Shown in pieces: positions 57,063 to 64,000 of a DNA stretch of 64,000 bases. The DNA comes from Rhodobacteraceae bacterium Alg238-R152 (GTDB taxonomy: Bacteria > Pseudomonadota > Alphaproteobacteria > Rhodobacterales > Rhodobacteraceae), in assembly GCA_900537125.1 (NCBI GenBank), contig UNRJ01000001.1, positions 186,001 through 250,000 of the forward strand. The letters run 5' to 3'. The position numbers and the translations under genes were made by a program. How positions within the stretch are numbered: the first letter of the stretch is position 1; every line of letters begins with the position of its first letter. The notes below the pieces were generated by a model. That model searched no databases, was not told the DNA's origin, and was given only the letters and a program-made list of their open reading frames with translations.

Positions 57063-58613
57063 ATGGCAGAAGCAGCGACACGGCGACGCGGACGAGGGGG
57101 TGGTGGTGCCGCCCGACGCGCAGAGCGTACTGGCGTTAAAATCGAGGCCGCAAAGTTCATCGAACGCAATATGCCGCTGTTTGAAGTGCTGAACGAAGAA
57201 GCGCTTGAAATCATTGAGACCAATGCGGATATCCTGCTTGAAGAAGTGGGCGTCAATTTTGTGAACAACAAAGTGGCGCTGGATCGGTGGAAAGACGCAG
57301 GCGCAGAAGTTGACTATCAGGCCGAACGGGTGCGCATTCCACGTGGATTGGCGCGAGAGCTGTGTAAAACGGCGCCATCGCGGATTGTGCAACATGCGCG
57401 CAATCCTGAGCGGACTGTTGAAATTGGTGGCAACACGCTTGTTTGCGCACCGGTGTATGGCCCGCCGTTTGTGCGCGATGCCGAAGGCGGGCGTCGCTAT
57501 GCCACGATGGCGGATTTCGAGAAGTTTGTGAAATTGGGCTATATGTCCAAATGGCTGCATCATTCCGGTGGCACGGTGTGCGAACCCACCGATGTTGCGG
57601 TAAACAAACGGCATCTCGACATGCTGTTGGCGCATATGACGCTGAGCGATAAGCCGTTCATGGGGTCGGTTACCGAACCAAGCCGCGCCCAAGATAGCGT
57701 GGAGATGTGTGAAATCCTGTTTGGCAAAGAGTTTGTGCAGGAAAACACAGTGATGACCTCGCTCATCAACATCAACTCCCCGATGACGTTTGACGACATT
57801 ATGATGGGCGCGTTGGAGGTGTACGCAAAGAACAATCAAGCCTGCATCGTTTCGCCGTTCATTGTCGGCGGCGCAATGGCGCCGGTGAGTGTCGTTGGCA
57901 CGCTGACACAGGTCTTGGCCGAAGTTCTTGCCGGGATCGCATACAGCCAGTTGATCCGCCCAGGGGCACCGGTGATTTTTGGTGCCTTTGTGACCTCGAT
58001 TGACATGAACTCCGGGGCGCCAACGTTTGGCACGCCGGAAGCCAGTCAAATCCTTTCCGGAGCAGGGCAGCTGGCGCGGCGCATGGGATTGCCGTTCCGC
58101 TCGGGCGGTGGGCTGTGTGGCTCCAAGATGCCGGATGCGCAGGCGGCCTATGAAACCGCCCATACCCACAATGCGGCGTTGACCGGTGGTGTGAACTTCA
58201 TGTTGCATGCGTGCGGATGGCTCGAAGGTGGGCTTGTGTCCAGCTTTGAGAAGTTTGTTATGGATGCGGATCAGTTGGGTGTCTTGCACAAAATGGCGGC
58301 GGGTGTGGCGTATGATGAAAACGCCCAAGCCATGGATGCGGTGCGCGAAGTTGGGCCGGGTGGGCATTACCTAGGTTGTGCGCACACGCAGGCCAATTTC
58401 AAAGATGCGTTTTGGCGCTCCGAGTTGCTCGACTATAAGCCATTTGAAACCTGGTCAGACGAAGGCGGGCGCGACACGCAGGCGCTGGCTTCAGCACGGG
58501 TGCAAACGCTGCTGGATGCGTATCAGCAGCCCGCATTGGACCCGGAAATCGAGAAGGCTTTGCGGGCCTATGTGGCCGAGAAAAAAGCCTCAATGCCCGA
58601 CAGTTTTGTCTGA
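57063..58613 (+). CDS. MttB-family (non-pyrrolysine) trimethylamine methyltransferase-like protein, copy 1
   Basis: A 516-residue TIM-barrel protein of the MttB family: the core begins at about residue 40 (LNEEALEIIETNADILLEEVGVNF) and includes GAPVIFGAFVTSIDMNSGAPTFGTPEASQ and GLPFRSGGGLCGSKMPDAQAAYE. No in-frame TAG is present, so it is of the non-Pyl type, which includes glycine-betaine methyltransferases. The N-terminal 22 residues are Arg/Gly-rich (TRRRGRGGGGAARRAER). No corrinoid protein gene is near. Substrate unknown. GAGGACGAG lies upstream of the ATG. Confidence 0.88.
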   Translation: MAEAATRRRGRGGGGAARRAERTGVKIEAAKFIERNMPLFEVLNEEALEIIETNADILLEEVGVNFVNNKVALDRWKDAGAEVDYQAERVRIPRGLARELCKTAPSRIVQHARNPERTVEIGGNTLVCAPVYGPPFVRDAEGGRRYATMADFEKFVKLGYMSKWLHHSGGTVCEPTDVAVNKRHLDMLLAHMTLSDKPFMGSVTEPSRAQDSVEMCEILFGKEFVQENTVMTSLININSPMTFDDIMMGALEVYAKNNQACIVSPFIVGGAMAPVSVVGTLTQVLAEVLAGIAYSQLIRPGAPVIFGAFVTSIDMNSGAPTFGTPEASQILSGAGQLARRMGLPFRSGGGLCGSKMPDAQAAYETAHTHNAALTGGVNFMLHACGWLEGGLVSSFEKFVMDADQLGVLHKMAAGVAYDENAQAMDAVREVGPGGHYLGCAHTQANFKDAFWRSELLDYKPFETWSDEGGRDTQALASARVQTLLDAYQQPALDPEIEKALRAYVAEKKASMPDSFV

Positions 58614-58619
58614 TGTGAT

Positions 58620-58910
58620 TTAAGAAGATTGCGTGGCCCGCAACAGCTGGGCCTCGCCCAACATGGCGGTGAGGAGGTCGACATGTTTCACAATCGAATA
58701 CGCGGCGGCGCTTGTACGCCGTTGCTGGTCAAGGCCTTTCTCCAGCTCAATTAGCTCCGATAACGCCGCGCTATAATGGTGCGATTTTCTACCTCCAAAT
58801 AGCCTCTTAAGATGTTGATCTCGTGTGTATTCTTCGGCGCCTGCTTTGGCTGCGCGGATGAGGAAATGGGGGCGGCGAAGTTGGCTCATTTGGCCAAGTA
58901 CATCCTGCAT
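58620..58910 (-). CDS. DUF6477-like small protein
   Basis: A 96-residue helical basic protein: LRRPHFLIRAAKAGAEEYTRDQHLKRLFG and ALSELIELEKGLDQQRRTSAAAYSIVKHVDLLTAMLGEAQLL. It resembles a small family confined to Rhodobacteraceae (DUF6477), with no known role. The assignment is from memory of the pattern. It ends six bases from the convergent MttB gene and starts 244 bp from the DUF6456-like gene on the other strand. Confidence 0.7.
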   Translation of the reverse strand: MQDVLGQMSQLRRPHFLIRAAKAGAEEYTRDQHLKRLFGGRKSHHYSAALSELIELEKGLDQQRRTSAAAYSIVKHVDLLTAMLGEAQLLRATQSS

Positions 58911-59086
58911 GGAATCACTCTTTCTACTTTGCGAACATCAAGTGGAGCACAAGATTTTACGCGTTGCGTGAAATCGATATCTGCGTTCGCTGAAAAAGAG
59001 TGCTGTTCACAATTTCAAATCAATCCTTAAGAGCAGCGGCCACAAGTCCGCTCGCCTACACAGCCAAAAAACGCTGTGCAAAACTT

Positions 59087-59107
59087 TCTGGATAACCCTG
59101 TGGATAA
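59087..59107 (+). promoter_or_regulatory. Two DnaA-box-like sites upstream of the DUF6456-like gene
   Basis: TGTGGATAA (59099-59107) is the exact reverse complement of the DnaA box TTATCCACA. TCTGGATAA (59087-59095) differs by one base and lies 12 bp upstream in the same orientation. They are 48 bp from the start of the downstream gene. Confidence 0.65.
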
Positions 59108-59154
59108 TTCTGACAGCGGTTATGACCCAAAGTGTTTGTTAGGAGTAACGAGAG

Positions 59155-60240
59155 ATGCAGCCGGAGCAAGTAATCCCAAATCTGCCGACATGGCTTCCGC
59201 AAAGTGTGGCACGGTATGTTGCCCATATTGAACAAGGCGTTTCTATCCGGGAACTGGCGCGGCGCGATGGCTGTCATGCATCCACCGTGATGCGGCAGAT
59301 CAGGAAGCTGGAAGCCCTGCGCGATGACCCTTTGGTGGATGCGGCGTTGCGAAAGTTTCGGACCACCTCAAAGAGTAAGAGCTGCAGCGCGCCGTTGTTG
59401 GAGGGGGGGGATGACCTGCCCAAAGAAGCGCTTGTCCAGGCTGAAGGAGAGCGGGTGCTCAGACGGCTGTGTGAAACCGGGGCTGTGCTTGCGGTGGCAA
59501 GCGACATGGACACGGCGGTGGTGGTGCGCGACGAAGTCACGCGCACAACAACCGTGTCCCGTCAGATTGCGCAGGCAATGGCGCTCAAGGGGTGGATCAG
59601 TTGTGTGCAAGCGGGGCGGGTGAGCCGCTATATTATCACGCCAAACGGACGCACTGCGCTCAGCCGGATGGTGGCGGCGATGGAGAACCGAGCCCAAGAA
59701 CAGGCGCAGGGGTTTGCGGAGTCCCAGGTTGGGTTCGGCAATCCCAACGGGGTGTCGAGTTCGCGAGATATGGCCGTGCACAAGTTTGCACAACAAGGTC
59801 GGTTTATGGTGGCTGAGAGCCCATTGACCATTTTGGCGCGGCGGCGCGACAAAGATGGCAATTCGTTTTTGGACGACGACCTTGTTGGCGCGGGAGAACG
59901 TTTGCGGGAAGATTTCGAATTGGCGCAGATGGGGCAAGGGCAGTCCCAATGGCAAAGCTATTTGGAAACACCCAATGACGGGTCATATGAACGTGACCTT
60001 GGAAACTTGGATGGGGTGGAATCGGCGCGGGTGCGGGTGATGGCAGCCATCGAGTGCCTTGGTGAAGGATTGAGTGATGTAGCGCTGCGTTGTTGTTGCC
60101 AGTTGGAAGGGCTGGAAGCGGCAGAGAAGCAACTTGGGTGGTCCGCTCGGTCTGGCAAGGTGGTGTTGCGGATTGCGTTGATGCATCTGCGAGATCACTA
60201 TCAGGCCAATGCTGGCGGATCAGGAGATTATATCGGGTAA
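59155..60240 (+). CDS. DUF6456-like helix-turn-helix protein
   Basis: A 361-residue protein. The N-terminus holds a resolvase-like helix-turn-helix (ISIRELARRDGCHASTVMRQIRKLE pattern, residues 30-55). A middle domain has VTRTTTVSRQIAQAMALKGWISCV, a second winged-helix-like unit. The C-terminal part (SPLTILARRRDKDGNSFLDDDLVGAGERLREDFELAQMG, then DVALRCCCQLEGLEAAEKQLGWSARSGKVVLRIALMHLRDHY) matches what I recall as DUF6456. It is probably a DNA-binding regulator. AGGAG precedes the ATG, and DnaA boxes lie upstream. Confidence 0.78.
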   Translation: MQPEQVIPNLPTWLPQSVARYVAHIEQGVSIRELARRDGCHASTVMRQIRKLEALRDDPLVDAALRKFRTTSKSKSCSAPLLEGGDDLPKEALVQAEGERVLRRLCETGAVLAVASDMDTAVVVRDEVTRTTTVSRQIAQAMALKGWISCVQAGRVSRYIITPNGRTALSRMVAAMENRAQEQAQGFAESQVGFGNPNGVSSSRDMAVHKFAQQGRFMVAESPLTILARRRDKDGNSFLDDDLVGAGERLREDFELAQMGQGQSQWQSYLETPNDGSYERDLGNLDGVESARVRVMAAIECLGEGLSDVALRCCCQLEGLEAAEKQLGWSARSGKVVLRIALMHLRDHYQANAGGSGDYIG

Positions 60241-60245
60241 ACGGA

Positions 60246-60273
60246 AAAAGGCCCGCCAGTGGGCGGGCCTTTT
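60246..60273. terminator. Bidirectional terminator between the DUF6456-like and peroxiredoxin genes
   Basis: AAAAGGCCCGCC, four-base loop, GGCGGGCCTTTT: a 12-bp stem with A and T runs on either side, serving both convergent genes. Confidence 0.93.
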
Positions 60274-60293
60274 CTGAAGTTTACACGCCAAAT

Positions 60294-60842
60294 TTAGGCT
60301 GCGGATTCTGCTTTGGTGTTTGCCAGGAACTTCAGCAGGTTCTCTGGGGAGCTCTCGCCATACGGGTCTTCGCCGTGGTTGTCTTCGAGACCTGGCTCTT
60401 CAAACCATGCTTCTACTACGCCGTCGTCGATGACAGCGGCGTAGCGCCAGGAGCGCAGGCCAAAGCCGAGATTGTCTTTGCGCACCAGCATGCCAACCTT
60501 GCGGGTGAATTCACCGGAGCCGTCAGGGATCACGTTGACGTTTTTCACGTCTTGGGCTTCGGCCCATTTGTTCATCACAAAGCTGTCGTTGACAGACATG
60601 CAGTAGATGCCGTCGACGCCAAGCTCTTGGAATTTGGCGAAGTTTTCTTCGAAGCCTGGCAGCTGATAGGTGGAGCAGGTTGGGGTAAATGCGCCGGGCA
60701 GCGAGAACAGGATCACGCGTTTGCCTTTGAAATAGTCATCGCTGGTCATGTCCTGCCAGCGGAAAGGGTTTGCCCCCCCCACAGCTTCGTCACGCACACG
60801 GGTTTTGAAGACAACATTTGGGACTTTTACGCCAACTTGCAT
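60294..60842 (-). CDS. Peroxiredoxin, Prx5/type II (glutaredoxin-dependent)
   Basis: A 182-residue peroxiredoxin with the active site LPGAFTPTCSTYQLPGF (peroxidatic Cys56) and the Prx5 pattern CMSVNDSFVMNKWAEAQ, then LGFGLRSWRYAAVIDDGVV. It reduces hydrogen and alkyl peroxides in the cytoplasm with glutathione/glutaredoxin. No fused glutaredoxin domain is present. Transcribed divergently from lipA across a 219-bp gap. Confidence 0.93.
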   Translation of the reverse strand: MQVGVKVPNVVFKTRVRDEAVGGANPFRWQDMTSDDYFKGKRVILFSLPGAFTPTCSTYQLPGFEENFAKFQELGVDGIYCMSVNDSFVMNKWAEAQDVKNVNVIPDGSGEFTRKVGMLVRKDNLGFGLRSWRYAAVIDDGVVEAWFEEPGLEDNHGEDPYGESSPENLLKFLANTKAESAA

Positions 60843-61061
60843 TGAAGATTTCCTCGGTCAGAATTGTTCTGAACGTGATCTACAACGATTCTAAAAAGCG
60901 ACGCAATGCTGCAAAAGCGAAACACTTTTTGGGCATGCTGGAAACCGCTTATGTGTCAAAGGATTGATGACATTTGCATAGCTGCCTTGCATTTCTGGTA
61001 GTGGCGGGCGGGAACACTTATGTTACACAGCCCAAACCCAAGTTGGCCGGAGGACCATCAG

Positions 61062-62015
61062 TTGCGTGATTTGAAACTGCCAGAGCAGCGCCACCCCGAA
61101 AAGGCGCACCGCAAGGACAATGCTCAGCCGAGAAAACCCAAGTGGATTCGCGTGAAAGCGCCCACGGGTGATGGGTATAATGCGACCCGTAAAATCATGC
61201 GTGAGAACAACCTGACCACGGTCTGTGAAGAGGCAGCATGCCCCAACGCGGGTGAGTGCTGGAGCCAGGGTCACGCCACCATGATGATCATGGGCGAAGT
61301 GTGTACGCGGGCTTGTTCGTTTTGCAATATCGCGACCGGTAAGCCACCAGAGGCACTGGATGTCTTTGAACCTGGTCGGGTGGCAGATGCGGTTGCGAAG
61401 TTGGGGCTCAATCACGTGGTGGTTACCTCTGTGGACCGTGACGACATTGAGGATGGCGGCGCCGAGCATTTTGCACAGACCATTCGCGCCATTCGCCATC
61501 GCAGCCCCTCAACCACAATTGAGATTTTGACGCCGGACTTTTTGCGGTGTGATCCCAAAGTTTTGGAAGTGATCGTTGAGGCCCGGCCGGATGTGTTCAA
61601 CCACAATCTTGAAACAGTGCCGGGTTTGTATCCTGAGGTGCGCGCCGGTGCGCGGTATTTCCATTCGCTCCGATTGTTGCAGCGGGTTAAGGAAATGGAT
61701 CCGTCGATGTTCACAAAATCGGGCATTATGGTTGGCTTGGGAGAAGACAAGCTGGCCGTGACGCAGGTGATGGACGACATGCGTGCTGCTGACATCGATT
61801 TCCTGACTATTGGGCAATATCTGCAACCGACGCCAAAACATCATGGTGTGGATCGCTTTGTAACGCCGGAAGAGTTCAAGAGTTATGAGACCACGGCGTA
61901 TGGCAAAGGCTTTTTGATGGTGTCGGCAACGCCGCTGACCCGGTCCTCTTACCACGCAGGGGACGACTTTGCGAAATTGCGCGATGCGCGAGAGGCTAAG
62001 CTCGCCAAAGGGTAA
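61062..62015 (+). CDS. lipA: Lipoyl synthase
   Basis: A 317-residue radical SAM enzyme. The auxiliary cluster motif is [12 protein letters not shown] and the radical SAM motif is CTRACSFC, followed by [20 protein letters not shown] and [16 protein letters not shown]. It inserts two sulfurs into octanoyl groups of 2-oxoacid dehydrogenases. The TTG at 61062 follows GGAGGA by seven bases and matches the family N-terminus ([16 protein letters not shown]); the ATG at 61020 has no such site. A terminator follows. Confidence 0.94.
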   Translation: MRDLKLPEQRHPEKAHRKDNAQPRKPKWIRVKAPTGDGYNATRKIMRENNLTTVCEEAACPNAGECWSQGHATMMIMGEVCTRACSFCNIATGKPPEALDVFEPGRVADAVAKLGLNHVVVTSVDRDDIEDGGAEHFAQTIRAIRHRSPSTTIEILTPDFLRCDPKVLEVIVEARPDVFNHNLETVPGLYPEVRAGARYFHSLRLLQRVKEMDPSMFTKSGIMVGLGEDKLAVTQVMDDMRAADIDFLTIGQYLQPTPKHHGVDRFVTPEEFKSYETTAYGKGFLMVSATPLTRSSYHAGDDFAKLRDAREAKLAKG

Positions 62016-62037
62016 GTTGAGGCGATAGAGATTGTTC

Positions 62038-62068
62038 AAAGCGCGCCGGACAACCGGCGCGCTTTTTT
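62038..62068 (+). terminator. Terminator of lipA
   Basis: AAAGCGCGCCGG, ACAA loop, CCGGCGCGCTTTTTT: a strong intrinsic terminator 22 bp after the lipA stop. Confidence 0.93.
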
Positions 62069-62069
62069 G

Positions 62070-63608
62070 TTACTGGCCTAGATGGATTTTAAACCGCGTG
62101 CGAATGGCGTGATCTACATCGGGCGCAAAACGAGCCTCTGCACGCTGAGACAAAATCTCCTGTTTGCGTGCCGTGGCTTTTTCTAAGAGGTCAGGCTTGC
62201 CAATTTCGGCCCATTCTTTGGGTGAGGTTCGGTCGCCAAGCATTGGATAAACATGATCTTTTTGCATGCGACTGAGAGTGGCGTCGGTGCCAAGATAGTG
62301 GCCGGGTCCGTCTTGGCAAACGCTTCGGATCTGGTCCAGTGCGAGGGTTTCATCGTCGACCTCGATGCCACGTACACAGCGTAACGCCTGTCCAATTATA
62401 TCATCGCTGAGGATGAGGCTTTCGTGGCAGAAACCAAGCAGAGACGCGTGCATGCCTGCGGCTTCGTAGACCATATTGAGGCCGGACAGCCCCGCCATGA
62501 CGTTTGAGCACATCTGTTCCCAGCCAGCCTGCATGTCCGGTAATTTGCTGTCGGCAATCCCGGCTGCTGCACCACCGGGCAAACCGTAGAATTTGTGCAT
62601 TTGAGCGCAACCGGCTGAGAGCAGCGCCTGCTCGCCAGACCCGCCGGTCATGGCTCCGGTCCGCAGGTCGAGGCCAAAAGGCCAGGTTCCAAAAATCGCT
62701 GGGTGACCCGGTGTAAGCGCATTGACGTAAATGATGCCGGCGAGGCATTCAGCGGTGGCCTGTACAATGGCGCCGGCGATGGTTGACGGCGCTGTGGCAC
62801 CCGCCATTCCCGCCGACAGCAGCAGTACCGGCATACCGCCACGGATACAGGCCTCCATGACCTCGCAGCTTTCCGTGGCAAACTTCATGGGAGGGACAAC
62901 AAAACAGTTGGAATTACTGACAAAGGGCCGTTCCCGCCACTTGTCTTCTCCTCCGGCAATCATGTGCAACATTTCCAAGGCGTCGGGCACAAAGCTTGGG
63001 TCCGTGAAGGAGGTGCCGATGTGTTTCATTGTACCGGAACAGCAGGCGTAGACAGTGTTCAAATCCATCTCGTGATTGTCGAGTATGTCGCGTGCCACCA
63101 TCGGACGCTGCAAGAAGTGAATGTTGTCGAGCTGATCTGTGATACGGGCGGCGTCGTGCAAATCTTGCAGGCTGCTGTCGCGGTACTCCCGTCCGTGCAC
63201 GTCGACCATATGAACCGCCGCACCAGCCGTGCCAAAATGCACCCGATTGCCGGAAAGTTTGAGGTCATTTTTTGGGTCTCGGCCCGGTAGAGTGATGCTT
63301 TTGCAGGCTTTTGCCAACATGTCCTCTACCAAGGCTCGCGGGAAGCGCAGACGGCCATCATCGCCCAAAACAGCACCTGCGCCGGTCATAATGTCGATGC
63401 CAGATTGTGGCGCGTCAGCAAGGCCAATTTGTTCAAGGGCGTCCAGCGCGGTTTCGTGGATGCGTTGCATGTCACGCTCCGTCAGCGGCTTGTATTGGCC
63501 ACCTTCCAATCCCGCGCGCACGGGGCGGATGTCTTGCGACAGAGGTGCAGCGCGCGCAGCACGACGGGCGGAACGGCCGCCGGAGCGGCGGGGAGATTGT
63601 GCATTCAT
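62070..63608 (-). CDS. MttB-family (non-pyrrolysine) trimethylamine methyltransferase-like protein, copy 2
   Basis: A 512-residue MttB-family protein: LTERDMQRIHETALDALEQIGLADAP opens the core; SPAFM-like block HPAIFGTWPFGLDLRTGAMTGGSGEQALLSAGCAQ and YGLPGGAAAGIADSKLPDMQAGWEQ follow. No in-frame TAG. It is a divergent paralogue of the 57063 gene and also has an Arg-rich N-terminus (SPRRSGGRSARRAARAAPLS). A 27-residue ORF with a strong ribosome binding site lies 48 bp upstream on the same strand. Likely a corrinoid- or folate-linked demethylase; substrate unknown. Confidence 0.88.
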   Translation of the reverse strand: MNAQSPRRSGGRSARRAARAAPLSQDIRPVRAGLEGGQYKPLTERDMQRIHETALDALEQIGLADAPQSGIDIMTGAGAVLGDDGRLRFPRALVEDMLAKACKSITLPGRDPKNDLKLSGNRVHFGTAGAAVHMVDVHGREYRDSSLQDLHDAARITDQLDNIHFLQRPMVARDILDNHEMDLNTVYACCSGTMKHIGTSFTDPSFVPDALEMLHMIAGGEDKWRERPFVSNSNCFVVPPMKFATESCEVMEACIRGGMPVLLLSAGMAGATAPSTIAGAIVQATAECLAGIIYVNALTPGHPAIFGTWPFGLDLRTGAMTGGSGEQALLSAGCAQMHKFYGLPGGAAAGIADSKLPDMQAGWEQMCSNVMAGLSGLNMVYEAAGMHASLLGFCHESLILSDDIIGQALRCVRGIEVDDETLALDQIRSVCQDGPGHYLGTDATLSRMQKDHVYPMLGDRTSPKEWAEIGKPDLLEKATARKQEILSQRAEARFAPDVDHAIRTRFKIHLGQ

Positions 63609-63656
63609 GTGATGTAAGGTCCTGTAAGGGGTATCAAAAACGAGTTTTGATGGTGC

Positions 63657-63740
63657 TTACGGACGACCTCGCGCAGCGCGGCCGCGGTCCGCACCAATGG
63701 TGCGGGACACAAGGTTGATTTTACAGCGCACGCCTTGCAT
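63657..63740 (-). CDS. 27-residue micropeptide upstream of MttB-family gene
   Basis: A 28-codon frame (ATG at 63740, TAA at 63657) preceded by GAGGAG six bases upstream, one of the best ribosome binding sites in the window. The peptide contains one cysteine and is strongly basic, ending in RGRAARGRP; its Arg/Gly character resembles the N-terminal tails of the two MttB-family proteins. It is too short for usual gene calling. Whether it is a regulatory leader peptide or a functional small protein is unknown. Confidence 0.55.
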   Translation of the reverse strand: MQGVRCKINLVSRTIGADRGRAARGRP

Positions 63741-63837
63741 TGGTCTCTCCTCTAACAAGGAGTGTGCGAATCTCTCAGCGCTGCGTCATGTCCATTTGCG
63801 ACAGATGTCGTTTTTGAACAAAACGGCGACGCTGAGA

Positions 63838-64000
63838 TCAGGTTTGTGCTTGTCCGGCCAGGTTTTCCGCGTGGCCAACGAGCGTTTGCAAGGCGGTTTT
63901 GAACCTGGCGTCTGCTACGGTCATGGCGACACGCACATGACCCTGCGCGGATTGGCCAAAGCTCTCGCCTGGCATGGTGGCAATGTGATGTGTGTCCAGC
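63838..64000 (-). CDS. Aminotransferase-like protein, C-terminal end only
   Basis: Minus-strand frame open from the window edge to a TGA at 63838, about 53 codons. The segment HIATMPGESFGQSAQGHVRVAM is like the C-terminal substrate-arginine region of class I PLP aminotransferases (PGESFG..GxxRVA). The rest of the gene lies beyond the window. Assignment is by this segment only. Confidence 0.65.
   Translation of the reverse strand, partial: LDTHHIATMPGESFGQSAQGHVRVAMTVADARFKTALQTLVGHAENLAGQAQT

Noticed and set aside
56970-58367. 465-codon open frame on the minus strand
   Set aside because: Antisense to the MttB-family gene; no start site or motif support.
59040-59155. Chromosomal origin at the DnaA boxes
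   Set aside because: Only two boxes, no AT-rich unwinding region and none of the usual alphaproteobacterial origin neighbours.
57063-63608. Pyrrolysine in the MttB-family genes
   Set aside because: Both frames are open without TAG and no pyl genes are seen.

Overview
The window looks like chromosomal DNA of a marine alphaproteobacterium of the Rhodobacteraceae (Roseobacter group). Supporting signs are G+C-rich coding sequence, a DctP-type TRAP uptake operon, non-pyrrolysine MttB-family genes, a ureide (urate to glyoxylate) operon, alphaproteobacterial accessory families (tandem DUF1194 proteins, DUF6477- and DUF6456-like proteins) and widespread 4-nt stop/start overlaps. Genus cannot be fixed from the sequence alone. 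I see no tRNA, rRNA, CRISPR array, prophage or insertion sequence, and no gap between genes exceeds about 260 bp.

Layout. 0-4 kb: purine/ureide catabolism (NCS2 permease cut by the left edge, allA, a PuuE-OHCU decarboxylase fusion) with a LysR regulator. 4-10.5 kb: a phosphoglycolate phosphatase, secreted and membrane proteins of unknown role, a compositionally foreign two-gene cassette (7.7-8.6 kb) and parE. 10.7-16.4 kb: an orphan solute-binding protein, a secreted esterase-like protein, PPK2, a TIGR02453 protein and a MATE pump. 16.5-24.3 kb: aspartate aminotransferase, an XRE regulator overlapping sdhE, a MarR regulator, two tandem DUF1194 VWA proteins behind glyoxalase I, thyA-folA, a cold-shock protein and an ArsC/Spx-like protein. 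24.3-27.2 kb: a complete bufferin-type (gig-like) RiPP cluster with two tandem DUF2282 precursors, DUF692, DUF2063 and DoxX genes. 27.4-34.1 kb: thrS, two alpha/beta hydrolases, a VOC protein, an LLM oxidoreductase and a DegT-family aminotransferase.

34-42.5 kb: a gamma-glutamylation (Puu-like) amine degradation locus with a PuuB-like oxidase, two glutamine synthetase-like ligases and a class I glutamine amidotransferase, next to a HisPQM-type ABC importer. The same palindrome lies just upstream of both ligase transcription units. 42.6-51.3 kb: a DctB/DctD two-component system driving a DctPQM TRAP operon, flanked by two TerB-domain paralogues. The DctD-like protein lacks the sigma54-contacting GAFTGA loop. 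51.3-56.8 kb: two DMT exporters, a FadL porin, an ABM monooxygenase and guaA. 57-64 kb: two non-pyrrolysine MttB-family methyltransferases (one preceded by a 27-residue ORF with a strong ribosome binding site), a DUF6477-like and a DUF6456-like gene separated by DnaA boxes, a Prx5 peroxiredoxin, lipA and the end of an aminotransferase.

Most interesting items: the bufferin cluster with duplicated precursor; the GAFTGA-less DctD; a mosaic interspersed repeat (AATATCC[C/T]GGG core followed by a GC-rich hairpin) seen four times; the shared operator-like palindrome in the amine locus; the micropeptide beside MttB; and the atypical TAATG-coupled gene pair.
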